From positions 14,348,765-14,412,764 of the forward strand of contig CM037466.1 of the NCBI GenBank assembly GCA_021014325.1: a stretch of 64,000 bases of DNA, given 5' to 3'. Positions within the stretch are counted from its first letter, which is position 1; each line of letters starts with the position of its first letter. The notes under the pieces were generated by a model. The model made no database searches, was not told where the DNA came from, and was given only the letters and a program-made list of their open reading frames with translations. Below, in pieces: positions 35,663 through 47,726 of the stretch. The stretch comes from Plazaster borealis (taxonomy: Eukaryota > Echinodermata > Asteroidea > Forcipulatida > Labidiasteridae). A program made the translations under genes and the position numbers.

Positions 35663-36287
35663 AAGTAGAACTAGAATCCTGGATAAAACGCTTCAAGATG
35701 CAGAGTTGCAGACACCTCACTTTTAAGCCTCCACCATTCTGTGAGTTCGCTCGTTCTCCTTGCCAGATCAATTTGACCAAATTGATGACACTTTTCCTCT
35801 GAGGCTGTTTTCTCAGAAGAAAAAAAGAGCAAGAGGGAAAAACATGTTGCCCACACATCCATGGAAATGGAATTGGCTTGAAAGATCACGGACTAGTTTC
35901 CTTGTTTCTCCTGTTACGGATGAAATAGAACGCCTATCCCCTAGGAAGCAACCATTTTGCCAACTCATCTCGGCTAAAAATCGAAAATGGACAGCAATCC
36001 TCCTGAGGTGTATTTTACCCTGCTCTTGCTTTCATCTTTCGCAAATCATTTAGAATTTGATATGCATTTTTAGAGTTGATGGGTTCTGGACAAATTTATA
36101 GAGAAGTGACTTCTCTGGGTTTTTTTCTGGTAGGGTCGGAGACTTGAGAGTAAAGTTAACCGCAGGCTAAAATATTGATTCTGCTTTTTCTAACTTCAAT
36201 TGCTATTTGTGTGCTCACTTTGACATTATAAAACCCCCACAAAAAACGCAGCAAAAACAACAACATAAAACAAACAAACAACACCCC

Positions 36288-36386
36288 AACAAACAAACAA
36301 ACAAACAAACAAATAAACAAACAAACAAATAAACAAACAAAATAAACAAACAAAACAAAACAAAACAAAACAAAACAAAACAAAAC
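36288..36386. repeat. (CAAA)n to (CAAAA)n compound microsatellite
   Basis: About 50 bp of CAAA/TAAA units pass into about ten CAAAA units. On the minus strand it yields phenylalanine/valine/cysteine-rich frames that are not genes. Confidence 0.9.
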
Positions 36387-36399
36387 ACTGTACTGTTTT

Positions 36400-39300
36400 A
36401 ATATTCATGACTGATGAAGTGTATTACTGGCAAGCGAGTGGACAAATATGAAGTAGAAAGTGGGAAATTCTTCTCTTTTTTTCTTTAATGAAAACAATTT
36501 TAGGTTTTTTTTACTCCTTCCTTGATAGTTATGAGAATGTTTCTGAGATAGACTTTGCTTAGAATGTGAAATACTGAGTAGTTTATGTGTTAATATAATT
36601 GGTGTGCTTTTTGCTTTACGTTATGCATGTAAACACTTCCACACCTAACAGATGGATGGCCAGAGGGAAAGAAATCAACGAGACTTTGATAACGCCATTA
36701 AATCAAAGCGCTTTTCATGATAATGATTAATTAATGTTTTGTAAAAACTCCAAAATGCTTTGTAAACTGTCTGGAGGTTAAACTCGGGAGTTATTTCCAG
36801 GATAATGTGAAGTTTTTGATTTTCTTATATATTTTTACTGATATGACATTGAGAGTTGGAATATTTGAGAGTAAACAAGGCCCAATAATTTTGTTGTAAT
36901 CGTCAAAACACTGAAAAGGTGAACTGTCTCTGCCCTTGACTTTCCAAATGGTAAAGGCTAAAAACAGATTGCAAAAAGGGTACTATAGATAGACAGTGAC
37001 GTATTTCTGTTTGTAGTGTGCGAATGGAGGGTCATTGTGGAAGAGCAGAATTATTGCTCCGTTTCCATAGCAACGCTGCATCGCGACGTTGGATGTCTCC
37101 ATTATGGCCCAGAGGGGATTGTCTTGATAGAGTTAGAACTGCTGATATACAGAAAGAGTGTTTTTTTTTTATGAGTGATACCCCTTCATGATATGATTTT
37201 TCCCGTACACCCACGTTGTTTACAACGATCCTTGCCTTGACGTTAGTGGCCGTGCTTCAACTTGTTTGTGAGCCGACAATTCATGCACCGAACACTTGAA
37301 AGAGTTCTTTAGAGAGATTGCCACATTTTCCCTTGATAGAAGAACACTTTGTGAGACTCCGGTGTCTCCATAAAAAGCAGCATTGGGCTTTTTTTTGCAG
37401 ACAAGATCTTCAAAATATTCCATTTGGATGCGGAAGATGTAAATTACATTAACGCTGTCTGCTGTGCAACTCTTTAAAATGCAAATCTACGGTTTGCACT
37501 AAATGTACTTGAAATTAGACCTTAAAGTTTTTCAGTGGAGTAGCATAACTCTGAGATGATATTCAAGACAGCTCAAACAAACAGCCTGTGTTGACTTTTC
37601 AAGTTGTCTAAGAGGAAATTGTGCAAACAGGCCTTTTTAAAGGTCTAACTCTTACTAAAGTTCGTGACTTCATTTATTCATCGTATCTACCTCATGCAGA
37701 GCCAGCAAATGGAGTACCAATCTGAGATGATTCAAGTTTCTTTGCATCAGTAGATTAAAGCTAATTAACCCAATTTTAAGACAGTCTCAGGCGTATTTGG
37801 AAAACACACTTGTTTTTTTGTTTTTGTTTTTACATTTGTCATCTGACGCTGTAACTTTCGTAAAGTGATTCACCGCACGCTGGAGGAGAGGTCGGGAGTC
37901 ATTGGAACAAATGCATTTCTTAATGCCAGGTGATGATGTTCAATCATTCCTCTACTGAACAGAGTAAGCCCAGTAAATATACTCCACCAGCTCAACACGG
38001 ACACTGTCAGCCTACACGATATCTTCTTCATCATTAAGAGAGAGAGAGAGAGAGGAAAGAAAAAAAACTTCAAATGAATTTGAGATCAATGATCTATTAG
38101 GGCATTTAAGTTGTCTGAGCAAATTGCGTCTAAGTGGTCCGGCTTCTGTGATTTGTGCAAGTATTAATGGATCCATTGTAGGGGAGCTTTCTCTATAACC
38201 AACACTCCACCAGACTCACTGCAAACCAATCCGGACTTAAGTGGGACTTTTTGACGGCACAGGAGGGTATCATAGCTAGATTTGCATCCGTTGGGAGTTG
38301 TGCTCTTTCTCGGCAAAGCCATTTATTATCCATTTGGAGTCCTGTAATGGTATGTTTTAGCTGCCAGTAAGAAGCTTCTCTTGTTTTTTAGCGACTGAAG
38401 AAAGACCCTCCCCTCATCGACTAGATATACTTCAGATTGTACCCCCTGCTGTTGACGAGTTCACCTGGGCACAGATTAGACTCTGTCCAATTTTGCCAGC
38501 CTCTTGATGTCGTGCCGGCAAATTCTCTGCTTTATTAATCACGAGGCATTGTGTGTCGGCTCAAATCAAGTCTTTCCCTGGTCCCAACCGCACGGCCAGA
38601 CTGAGGAGCACTCTGTTTCAGCTGGCCATTTCGCGTAGTACCGGGACCATCTACTAAAATCATCTTTATTGGATCAGCGTCTGGCTCGTTGACATGATTG
38701 GTTCAGTTAGGGATGTCCCTGATCAACAGTTTTTAACTGAACATAACCCGGGGCATTTGAGCACCTGTCCCAATCAATTAGTGTTTGGATTATAGTCACT
38801 GTTTTATAAACAATGTGGACTGACCATCAAACTTAAAAAATTAATGTATCTGTCGGAGACCGTCTCTTATCATCAGCAACTTCGAAAATATACAAACAGT
38901 AGGACGGAAAGTTAAAGAAAAAAAGACGATACCATTTATGAAATCCCTCTGACGTCCACAAAGTTGGCACAATATATAATTTAACTAACGCGACAGTAAA
39001 TGACTATTTTATATTGAATTGCCGAGTGAGGGGCAAGCCAGAAGCAAGTCGAGCCTCAGTTCTGCTTCACACTTCTCCAGTGTGTTTGAGGTAACTTATT
39101 CTTTTCACATTTGAAAGTTGAGGTGCATTATATAGCCGTTACCCTTTTTAAGAGAGCAATCGCCCCGATTGGATTCTGATCAGTGTGGAAGTTTTCAGGC
39201 CAGAAATAACTGAACTAAGCTGCTGTAATCGCTACTTGGTTTGACCTTGCTGAACTTTTGTCCCACAGGAGGGATTAAAGAGTTCCCCATACAGTCATTT

Positions 39301-41757
39301 AACTGCCGTCAACAAATGTAGAAACTATCTGAGGATACAGCTATACGTTGATGAGAATTGCAGGAGTGTACGATTAACCAACTGGTGGGGGTAAATATTT
39401 ACGTTCAGCATTGCTTGTCCATCCACTTCACTCTCTGCCTGGCTACAAATGTAACGGCTTGAGTACATGGTAGAATCAATACTGTCATTGGAGTTGATTT
39501 TCCTGAAATCAATGCATGATGTAACTATATTGCATTAACGGACCAGTGTTTTGTTTCCACGAAGATGTGTTCTGGATCATGTTGTAGTTACATATGAAAC
39601 ATTTACACAGTTACTTACCCTTCGTGCATTAATGAGAGAGTGGAGTTAATACTTAATCTCACAACACACTCAGATTTTAGTGCCAGCACGTTTGTTTCTC
39701 TTGGTTGGATGATAGATACTGAGTTTGGATTTGAATTATTCATAAGGAATGAATTATTTATGAGAATGAATTATTCATGAGGAAAAACTATCCCATCTGT
39801 AAAAGGTGTTCCAGGCAGTGCTCCGGAGTTGACTCTCATCGCCAGCCAACGGGATCTATACATATTAATGAGCACCTGGTTCCGAGGTAGCCAATCAAGT
39901 GCCAGAGGTCAAAGGTTGCTGGGATCGCTCCTGCACCAGGTGTGTTGCATCAATGTAACATTGGGAGACAGCTGTAGACAGAGAGAGCAGAGAGGGGGAG
40001 ACCTTCACGTCTGAGTGCCCGGATGAAGTATCACCAACAAGCTCTGCGTGTAGGCTGAACATCTCACCAGTCACTTTGATGTCGGTGTCCTCTGTAGTCA
40101 GGCGTGTTATTTGTGAAACATCCCTTAATGAGCACCAACTTCCAGAGTACTTTTTTTTCCTCTGACAGCTGTGGACGACGCGAATGAAAAACTCTCTCAT
40201 CCTGCTCGCTTGCCATGTCAGATGCATTTGCAACGTAATTTAATCCTAGTGGTTTTTTAATGTGCAAAAGGAAGCCAGCTAAACACCTGGTACTTTGAAC
40301 ACGTACTTCAGAAGAATGTTCTCGCTTATGAAAGTCAGACTGGATTTTTGATACCTTTTTTTTCTCTTCTTCGTCTTCTTCTTCTTCGCCAAATGATCTG
40401 CCCAGCTGTAGCCTGATGCATAGGGAGGCGTCGGTTTAATCAGGAAGCATCTTAAAAATTGGCTGATAGAGTGCACAGATTGTCGTTCATATAGAGCTCG
40501 GGGCTTCATAATTTGTTATTACCATAACAACTACCATACAATTGGGGCCAATCTCAGACCGTCCCGGAGCAGTCGATGTGGACGCAACCTTTTGTGTGAT
40601 GGACTAAAATCAAAGTGTGATATTGGACCTAAAAGCTGCTGAAGAAATGTGCTGAGCTAGAAGCATTTGTTTTGTTTTGGCTCCGGAGACTTTCTTTTGT
40701 GTCAGTGTTTTTACACATTTAAAAAAAAAGCGGGAGGGAAAAGAAAAGAAAAGCGACAACGGTGCTGTTCTTGTTGAAGTGCTCGCTTAATGGAAACCTT
40801 TGAAAGGTGTTTTTTAATAGAGAGTGCAGTGATATATTTCCAGGAAACTTGACGCTTGGGATGTTTCAGTTGGCATGTAGATGCATGGATAGTGACGCTG
40901 AAGTGATGTGCATCCCTAAAATGGAGACATCTTAGTCATTGGTTTTTTTTTTCTTCTTTGTATGATATGAAAAATGGCCGCCACACTTGGATTGACAAAC
41001 ATTATTTGATTGACTGAATCCTACACCTTCTGTATACGATTATTAAAAACTGAAAATTAATTAGACTTGGAGTTGTGGGCTATTGAGTGTTGAATTCGCC
41101 GTATTTGCATTTCCTTATGTTTTGTAGCGTATTTGATCACTGCTAAGCTGACAGCTTTTAGTTGTGCTGAGACAGAAGGATCTGTTGTTGCTGTTAATAG
41201 TCTATTTGTCTATTTGAATGTAGACAAGGATACATCATATACTTGTCAATATCAGCTGACTATAACCATACATCAACGCAGACCCCCTGTGTATGAGACT
41301 GGCTGGAGGTCAGCGCTGGAATAATCGTCTTTCACCGAGAACGAGAACGTCAGAAGTTGAGCTGTGTAATTTTATGTTCATCAAACATTTGCTTGGTTTT
41401 CCATAGCACTACCTAAGTCGTTTTGACTTTGGAAGACTTGGTTCCAGCTGTAGCTGCATCTAATGGTCTAAGCCTGGGGTTTCTTAAACACTGTTTCTTC
41501 CCCGAGAGGGGCTTGGTGAGGAAAACATCTCAGGGTTGAGGAATCGATAGTGACACTGAGCCTATGTTGCCGCTGTGCTCCGTCACTGGAAAGATCCGAT
41601 TCATTACACACATCTGTTCAGCGTTATTTCCCCCTAAATATTAAGACCTTAAAGATCTTGGGGATCTCTGCAGAACCTTGGAAGAAAATTGTACACTGCT
41701 AATTTAACAAACTAATTAAACAATTTGCGAACACCAGTGATTTTGTACTGAGCAACA
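36400..41757 (+). promoter_or_regulatory. Repeat-poor 5' flank and probable 5' UTR of the RAP1GAP-like start
   Basis: About 5 kb immediately upstream of the 41758 coding exon contains none of the MITE or SINE families that fill the flanks, only short microsatellites, (GA)n at 38037-38054 and (CTT)n at 40370-40388. This is what constrained promoter, enhancer or 5' UTR DNA would look like. I cannot place a transcription start: there is no convincing TATA or initiator combination. The last kilobase is the most likely 5' UTR. Confidence 0.35.
39732..39783. promoter_or_regulatory. Three tandem homeodomain-type sites
   Basis: The word TGAATTATTCATAAGGAA occurs three times head to tail with small changes (second copy TGAATTATTTATGAGAA, third TGAATTATTCATGAGGA), spaced 17-18 bp. 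Each contains ATTA/TAAT cores typical of homeodomain or POU-homeodomain binding. It lies about 2 kb upstream of the first coding exon inside the repeat-poor block. Confidence 0.35.
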
Positions 41758-41927
41758 ATGGACGGCTTTTCACCACTGAAGAAGTTCAGTCGTCGTTCTT
41801 GGCGAAGGGGGTCTGTTGCAAACGCCCCTGTACTGGAGTTCAGGAGGGATTATCAGGTGCCAGCTATTGGCCCCTGTCGACCCAGAAAGAGGGCCCTCAG
41901 TCTGCCGGATGCTTTCAGCCCATGGAG
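41758..41927 (+). CDS. RAP1GAP: First coding exon, Rap1GAP-like protein (56 codons plus 2 nt)
   Basis: The start ATG sits in a strong context (A at -3, G at +4) with an in-frame TGA at 41749-41751, so the start is well supported. It encodes 56 residues beginning MDGFSPLKKFSRRSWRR, very basic and serine-rich, without a signal peptide or membrane segment. The exon ends in phase 2 at TGGAG|GTGAAGT, a good donor; without splicing a TGA follows one codon later. Residues 16-19, RRGS, match a PKA site. Residues 43-50, RKRALSLP, fit the 14-3-3 pattern RxxSxP and recall the N-terminal RKRSVS of vertebrate Rap1GAP2. The link to the downstream exons is inferred from phase compatibility with 61645 and from position; the two are separated by 19.7 kb. 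It may be one of several alternative first exons. Confidence 0.65.
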
Positions 41928-41959
41928 GTGAAGTAAACCATTTTATATCTTTCTCTTAT

Positions 41960-42266
41960 TCCGTTTAGGTTTTATTGTGAGTTTGTTCTTTCTCTCTGGA
42001 ATGAACTTCCTCAAGATACCCGTAATATTTCCGATGTCCACACTTTCAAAGTTACTCCCAAGACTCGCCTTTCCAAGATAGCATTCTATAATTCGTAGTT
42101 TTGTTATTATTTACTGTTGGTAGCTTTGCTCTTGTATGTTTTCCCTTCTTGTTCTTATTGCTTTCTTTTCACTGGATTGTTTTCATGTCTGCTTTTCTCT
42201 GCGCCTCAAACATCTTTTCAGATTGATTTGGCGCATTACAAATGCCTGTTATTATTGTTAAAGGTT
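41960..42266 (+). mobile_element. Decayed LINE (CR1/L2-like) 3' end
   Basis: An open frame ending at TAG 42096-42098 reads LWNELPQDTRNISDVHTFK and then PKTRLSKIAFYNS. This fits the conserved C-terminal tail of CR1/L2/Jockey-type reverse transcriptases (pattern LWNxLPxxxR...FKxxLKTxL). It is followed by a short 3' UTR and an end reading TGGCGCATTACAAATGCCTG then TTATTATTG. Only about the last 40 codons survive, so the element is 5'-truncated. It begins within about 50 bp of the splice donor of the 41758 exon. Confidence 0.65.
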
Positions 42267-42474
42267 TAACAAACTTAGTGCGGTTAGTTTCACTTTAATA
42301 TTAAACCGATCTCTGCATTTGTGCATGAAATATAACATGGGGTCGGGAAAACAACTCAACCCAAAAGAGTGGTTCGATCGGCTAAATAAACAGAAGATGA
42401 GAGGAAAACAAGAATAATCAATGCGCTTTACCGAATACTTCCATTAGCCTAGGCTGTGACGCTAGAGTTCACCC

Positions 42475-42815
42475 TTAAAGGGTTCGCACAACGCAAAATG
42501 AAAATATAAAGGTTCACAGACTTACATGATATAAAGATGGTCATGGAAACTTCCCTATTGTTTGAAATACTATACTTTTTATTTTATTTTTTAGATTCAA
42601 TGAGTAAAATAATCAGATTTGATCTTGTGAGTCCAAAACCCGATGTTTGAAAACAGGGAAAAAATTACTTTTTTTGGGGGGTCACTATTTTCTTGTGACT
42701 CCGATGACCGTTTGAGCTTTAACTTTAACAAGTTTGTTATTTCATGTCTATGTCGAGTTGACATAAAGTGCAGATACTGTTCTTTGACAATATTACCAAT
42801 GATTTCTGCATGCTA
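42475..42815 (+). repeat. TTAA MITE family D, copy 2
   Basis: Starts TTAAAGGGTTCGCACAACGC. Interior: GGTTCACAGACTTACATGAT, ATAAAGATGGTCATGG, ACCGTTTGAGCTTTAACTTT and TTCTTTGACAATATTACCAA. The right tip is degraded. Confidence 0.7.
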
Positions 42816-42984
42816 AATTCAAGTTTAAATCCCATTTGTATACCATTAATTCTTTCTAGTATAAGTATTTTGTATTTGTCTATGCATACTTTGTTATTTA
42901 TTACCTATTAGCAAATAGAACGAGCTGTCGCAAACGGCTTACCAACCAAAATGACCTAAATGGTTGGTTTCAGCGCAAATAAAA

Positions 42985-43050
42985 TGGTTAATGGCCTCAG
43001 TGACATTTGACCCAAGTAGAACCCTTTATCGAAGGCTAACAAAAGGGTAT
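42985..43050 (-). mobile_element. Weak Penelope-like terminal fragment
   Basis: Plus strand GGTTAATGGCCTCAGTGACA and TTTATCGAAGGCTAACAAAA parallel the words TAGTTAATGGCCTGACG and TCTCGAAGGCTAAATGAC at 13808-13862, so the two are copies of one element. The hairpin and GAAA core are mutated here. Confidence 0.3.
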
Positions 43051-43370
43051 TGTTTATGGTTTCATGGGACTGGAATTTTCTCAGAAACTGAAACAGAATA
43101 CTAAATATATTCAATCCACTATTTATATAAGCCACATCATTGTTGTTGTTGTTGTTTTTTAAAATACCGTATGTTTTTGTTACTTCTTCCATTTCAGTAT
43201 TTTTATTCTACTGTTATTTCCTTATAAATTAAAATGCAACTCAAAGGATATTAGATCCTTTTGCTTGCATGAGCAAAGTTTTTCGCTCTGAAAATATTTT
43301 CCCCAAACGCAATCTGACAAAAATGTAAGCAGGATGTTTATATAAATTCCTATTTTGCGGTGAAAATAAT

Positions 43371-43573
43371 TCATAATCTGAGAAATGTTACTGTCAGTAA
43401 CGCTTCTCAAATTCAAAATTTGGGGGATTAAAATTGATATCTTTCTCCATAACTGCAGTACTTCTAAGTGCAAAGTTTCTCAAAATGCATTATACTATCC
43501 AAAGCTGCTGTACTTCCTACCTAGTAAGTTTTTAATTTGCAGAATCATTACCAAACGCATACAGACCCTTTAA
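43371..43573 (+). repeat. TTAA MITE family B, 5'-truncated copy
   Basis: Covers the right half of family B: AATCTGAGAAATGTTACTGT, TTCTCAAAATGCATTATACT and the end AAACGCATACAGACCCTTTA. The left half is absent. It is directly followed by a SINE-1 copy, so the two insertions share a border near 43571. Confidence 0.7.
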
Positions 43574-43712
43574 GCCCCATCCAAAGCAATAAAGATTAAG
43601 TGTCTTGCTATAATCACAAAGTGTCAAGACAGGGACTAGAACCCACACTCTGCTGAAGAGAAACGCCAGAGCTTGAGTCCTTTGCGCTTGATCGCTCGGC
43701 CATGACATGCCA
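43571..43712 (-). repeat. SINE-1 copy, head and proximal body, minus strand
   Basis: Minus strand: CATGTCATGGCCGAGCGATC (A-box region), AGCAGAGTGTGGGTTCTAGT (B box with one change), and a body with TTGACACTTTGTGATTATAG. The distal body is missing, cut at the family-B MITE. Confidence 0.6.
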
Positions 43713-43999
43713 TTAATCATCGCAAATAACTCTTTACATTTTGTTTCTCAACAATTCACTCGGGAAATTCTGGGACACTACACATCATCGCTGCGGCACT
43801 CACTCCTTGTTTCAATCACTGTGTTCTCTGCATACACTAATTTTAGTTTTGTTTGAGTTTCATGCATTTAATAGTGACCTGTTCTGAAGATCAAAAACAC
43901 TCGAAAGTTTGATTATCTGAAATGCAGCCCACGAATCTGTGTTTGAATTAAACCTCTTCCCAGGCCATGAGTCCAACTGTAAAAAATCAATTAAATAAC

Positions 44000-45320
44000 A
44001 CAAGCGATCCCATCCATACTAAAAATTCATGTTTTTCAATCATAAAGCGCTCTCTGCATTTTGTTGTGTTGTTTGTCAGCCCAATTCCTTGACAAGCAAA
44101 GGATAGTTTTGGGAGATGGCTTGAATATTTTGACATTTAAATTTCAGGTGAACAAGCGTTTTTGATGAGGGGGTACATGTAGATGTTATGCGTGCTCGCT
44201 AAACCCTAATACAGTCTAAGTATAATACGTGGCATCTTCGGGGGAGGGGGGGGGGGGATATCTTAGCCTTCTTTGAAATAGGTGGGCGTTGTAAATCTCG
44301 TGTCTAGAGAAGAACAAAAAACCTGTTTAAGTCCTGGCATTACGTGAAGCATCGTATAATTGTCTGTTTTGCCTCCAAATAATGCGTGGAAAAAATCCTA
44401 TGCTAGATTTCATTTAAAGTAAGCCTATACCTGTGTGTAGGTGGTGGAGGCACTGTGTGGAACAAACACAATCATATAAAAAAATCATCTTGAACAAAAT
44501 GTCAAAGGTAAATCTTGGTAAACCCCCCGCCTCTGCTCTGCAAAGACATGATACAAAAACTTCCTGAGTCTGATTTTTCTCTTGTACTTAAAAAAAATCA
44601 CTATTCAACCAAATAAACAAAGTGTTAAATATCTCACTTACTGAATTTCCTAAGCTGCTCTAAAGACTGTTTTCACTTGTCAATAGAAGATGCTGTTTTG
44701 ATTATATATAAACTTTATTAAGTTCTGATAGTGATCTTGCTTGATGATACAGCTTGTTACTTAAATCATGAAGGAAGAAAAAAATATTCCTCCATGCCTA
44801 AATGTCCCAATCCCCATCACGCGAGATGCTTTTAGTCAGATGAGCTCCCCAAACGTAGGAAACGCTGGATTCAATACGGAGTATCTCAATTTGAGGAAGT
44901 GTTGATCAGGTACGCTATCAGGAAGTTAAAAAACAACAACTCTAGATGCACGGGTCTATTTTGGGTACAAGCAAGTACTCTAATTTGTTTTGCAGCGCAG
45001 CTCTTGCACTTACGTTGGGGTCAGTTCTTGTAACGGCGGTGTTATGTTGATTGGGTTGGTTTTCTTCACAACGGGAGGTTTGACTCCTCTTCCTTGTTGA
45101 TCTGTCTGGGAGTTGGTTTGCTTTCGGAGATGATTTTTTTTCTTTCCTTTTGGCTTTTTTGGGCGGATGGTTTGTTTGCCCCCTGTCTGTGGTATGTCTG
45201 TTGCTCAGTGGTGGTTCTTGTCTTGCTTCCATTAGGAGTAAAGCATCTGTCTGAATGAATGATGTCTTAAAACATTCTGGCTCAGGTTTGAGTTACTCTG
45301 GACTTCTTTATATGTTTTTT
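44000..45320. other. No gene recognised
   Basis: Non-coding intron DNA with a poly(G) run at 44245-44258. A minus-strand open frame at 44942-45232 is lysine- and proline-rich and shows no known domain; I do not call it a gene. Confidence 0.4.
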
Positions 45321-45329
45321 TTTTTAAAC

Positions 45330-45692
45330 CAACTTTCCACCGTCATGTCTGCATCTGGGTTTATGATGTAATGCCATAGAGAGTGAGTTGTAGTAACGTA
45401 AAGTCTGTCTCGAGCCAATGTGGCTCATCAGGCCGGTGTTTATATCCGGTTTCATTGGCATTAAACTACTGAGAATATTTCTATTCCCCCTGGACAGGCT
45501 GCCAGTCCATCGCAGGTTACTCCCCAGCTCCCCAGTACCCATTTGTACTCCTGGGTGGAGAGAAGCAATTATGATAAAGTGCCTTGCTCAAGGATACAAG
45601 TGTCGTGAATGGCCAGTCAAGGATTCGAACCCACATTCTGTAAATTACAGAACTTTAGTCCAGCTCCCTAAAATGCTCAGCCACGACACCCC
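45330..45692 (-). repeat. SINE-1-related mosaic repeat, minus strand
   Basis: The right part carries the SINE-1 tRNA-like head (GTCGTGGCTGAGCATTTTAG, AATGTGGGTTCGAATCC) and body (ACACTTGTATCCTTGAGCAA) on the minus strand. The left part contains CCTGGACAGGCTGCCAGTCC followed by ATCGCAGG, a phrase found in LINE or SINE tails of many aquatic animals. It may be a SINE with an unrelated 3' module. Confidence 0.5.
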
Positions 45693-46559
45693 ATTTAGTG
45701 AGTGAGTCATTCTAATAAGATGACTGAACATTGTTTTTAAAAAACAAGGAATTTGTGAGGAACAATTTGTCTTAGTATCTAGGAAAAAAAGGTTAGATTA
45801 ATCAAAAATAATGATTTTTTTTTGCTTTCTTAAATTAGGACCAACATATAAGGTCATCCATGTGATGTTTTGTGACAAGGATTCCTTTGTGGAGGGTGCG
45901 TCTGGCGATCATTCAGAAATGTACAAGATATTGTGATAAAAACTTAATTTTTTTAATTTTGGTAGGTCAATCTCTAATTGTTTTTGATTTCTCCTGAAGT
46001 AACCTTCCAACCTCAATCCAGTAACCTGGGTTGATGAGACACAAAATGTAATAGATAGAGATCTTGGACTTTATCCTGTGGTAAAGTCCCTGTCATCAGA
46101 TTGCAGGTGCATGCATAAATAATATTTGTAAGTTTTTTTTTCTCAATATACATTTATGATTTTTTTGTATCAGATGTTTTTGTCTTCCTTCCTTAGCTAA
46201 CAGGAGACCAAAAAAAAAAAATTGAGATGTTTCATGAAAACGATTTTGAATCGAGGGGACTCGATTATTTTGGAGCCAGCTGTTTTATTGGATGAGATAT
46301 GAGGGAAATCATTTCATAAATACCGATAAGATGTTTTGATGTAAGTTTTAGATTATTCCTCTTCCTAAATCAGCTGCAGGGAAAGCATTTTTATACAAAT
46401 ATTAGATGCATACATGAATGAGTGCATTGTCTCAGACTATAATCACGAAGATCTTGGCTGTTCCATTTCATTCGGCTTCGCCTTGTGAAATGGAAAGGCC
46501 AGACTTCACCGAGATTTATACTCTGCGACAATGCACAAATTAAATGCATTCAATATTTG

Positions 46560-46690
46560 TTTTGCATAACTCACACAAAGGTCGTGGGTTCGAATCCCAC
46601 CCGAGTGATTTGCCTGAGGTTTTTTTCCCCAGAACTCGGGAAAGCATTGAGTTTACAGTGCTCAATACACATCGGTGTAAGGGTAAAACA
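46560..46690 (+). repeat. SINE-2 copy, plus strand, head partly lost
   Basis: Contains the B box GTGGGTTCGAATCCCACC and body words CCAGAACTCGGGAAAGCA, TTACAGTGCTCAATACACAT and CGGTGTAAGGGTAAAAC. The A-box half of the tRNA-like head is not recognisable. It is the only plus-strand SINE-2 copy here. Confidence 0.6.
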
Positions 46691-47524
46691 AATAGATCAG
46701 ACATAGATTGTTGTCATTTGAAATGTTTTCACAATAAACACAAAACTTAGACACAGAAACTGGTCCACCCCACACTCTGAAATTTCTGAAAACCCCCTTC
46801 TAAACAATGTATGCTTTGATGCTCAACAGAACTAAAATAAATACTAAAAGTCAACATTCTAATAGAATTTTGTTAAGTCAAAGATATTACACAGCAAGGT
46901 GTTATTATTCAATTTAAAAACACAGGACCACAGAACCTGTCGTTTCCTAAGTTTATTGGAACAATGCTAAAATGACTTGCCTATAGGGCCTGCAGTCTAG
47001 TGTAAATGTCACGCCCTTTAGGCCTAAATGCCAGATCCATAATTGCCACTTCTGCAAAGCTTGGCTTGCTTAGGATCTATGGAGTGTTACGTTTTTTCTG
47101 AAGGTTCTTGTATTTTACCTGAAGATTTCTTCAATTTTTTTTGACCAAGTTGTCTAGAGTGAAATTTCAGCTCCACTTTGATTTCTGGAATTATTGTGAG
47201 TTGTAATCCAGAAGAAGCTGTTGAACTTTTAATGTGAAAAGAGGGATGGATATATTTCCACGGCTTGGTGGTTTTTAGGAGCTTATGGGTTTGTCATGTA
47301 ATCTCTGCGGAGGTGGATACATTTCATGGTCAGTAAAAAGATTGTGTTTGTGTTTTTCTCTTGTTGAGGGAGGGGGGGGGGGTTAGGATTTTTTCTGGAC
47401 CTTATGGTCTGATGAGAAGGGGATAGAAGAGAATTGGGGGAGGCTTGGAGTTTTGAAACCAACCCAAGTTTTTTTGTGGGAAGGTAGTTTGTGGATGAAT
47501 CAAAGAGTGTGAGGAAGTTCTGAA

Positions 47525-47695
47525 AGTTACACCTCTCTTCAAATTCAGGTTTGCTTAGTGGTTTCGCCTCTGCCTTTCATGGCTGTGAAATCGATTTGCC
47601 CATTTGGTGCTCAATATAGTGCATGTTGGTAACCCTCCCCCCTATTGTGTCTTCATTGTGTGCTTGGAATCTCAGGGATTCTTTAGAGGATTTTT

Positions 47696-47726
<31 letters not shown>

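Noticed and set aside
36288..36386. CRISPR-like regular repeats
   Set aside because: Simple tetra- and pentanucleotide microsatellite without spacers; the genome is clearly eukaryotic.
36156..36408. Phenylalanine/cysteine-rich minus-strand frames resembling membrane segments
   Set aside because: They are translations of the CAAA/CAAAA microsatellite.
44942..45232. Minus-strand 96-codon frame rich in lysine, arginine and proline
   Set aside because: No domain, no splice signals and no second copy; low-complexity composition can arise from T-rich DNA read in reverse.
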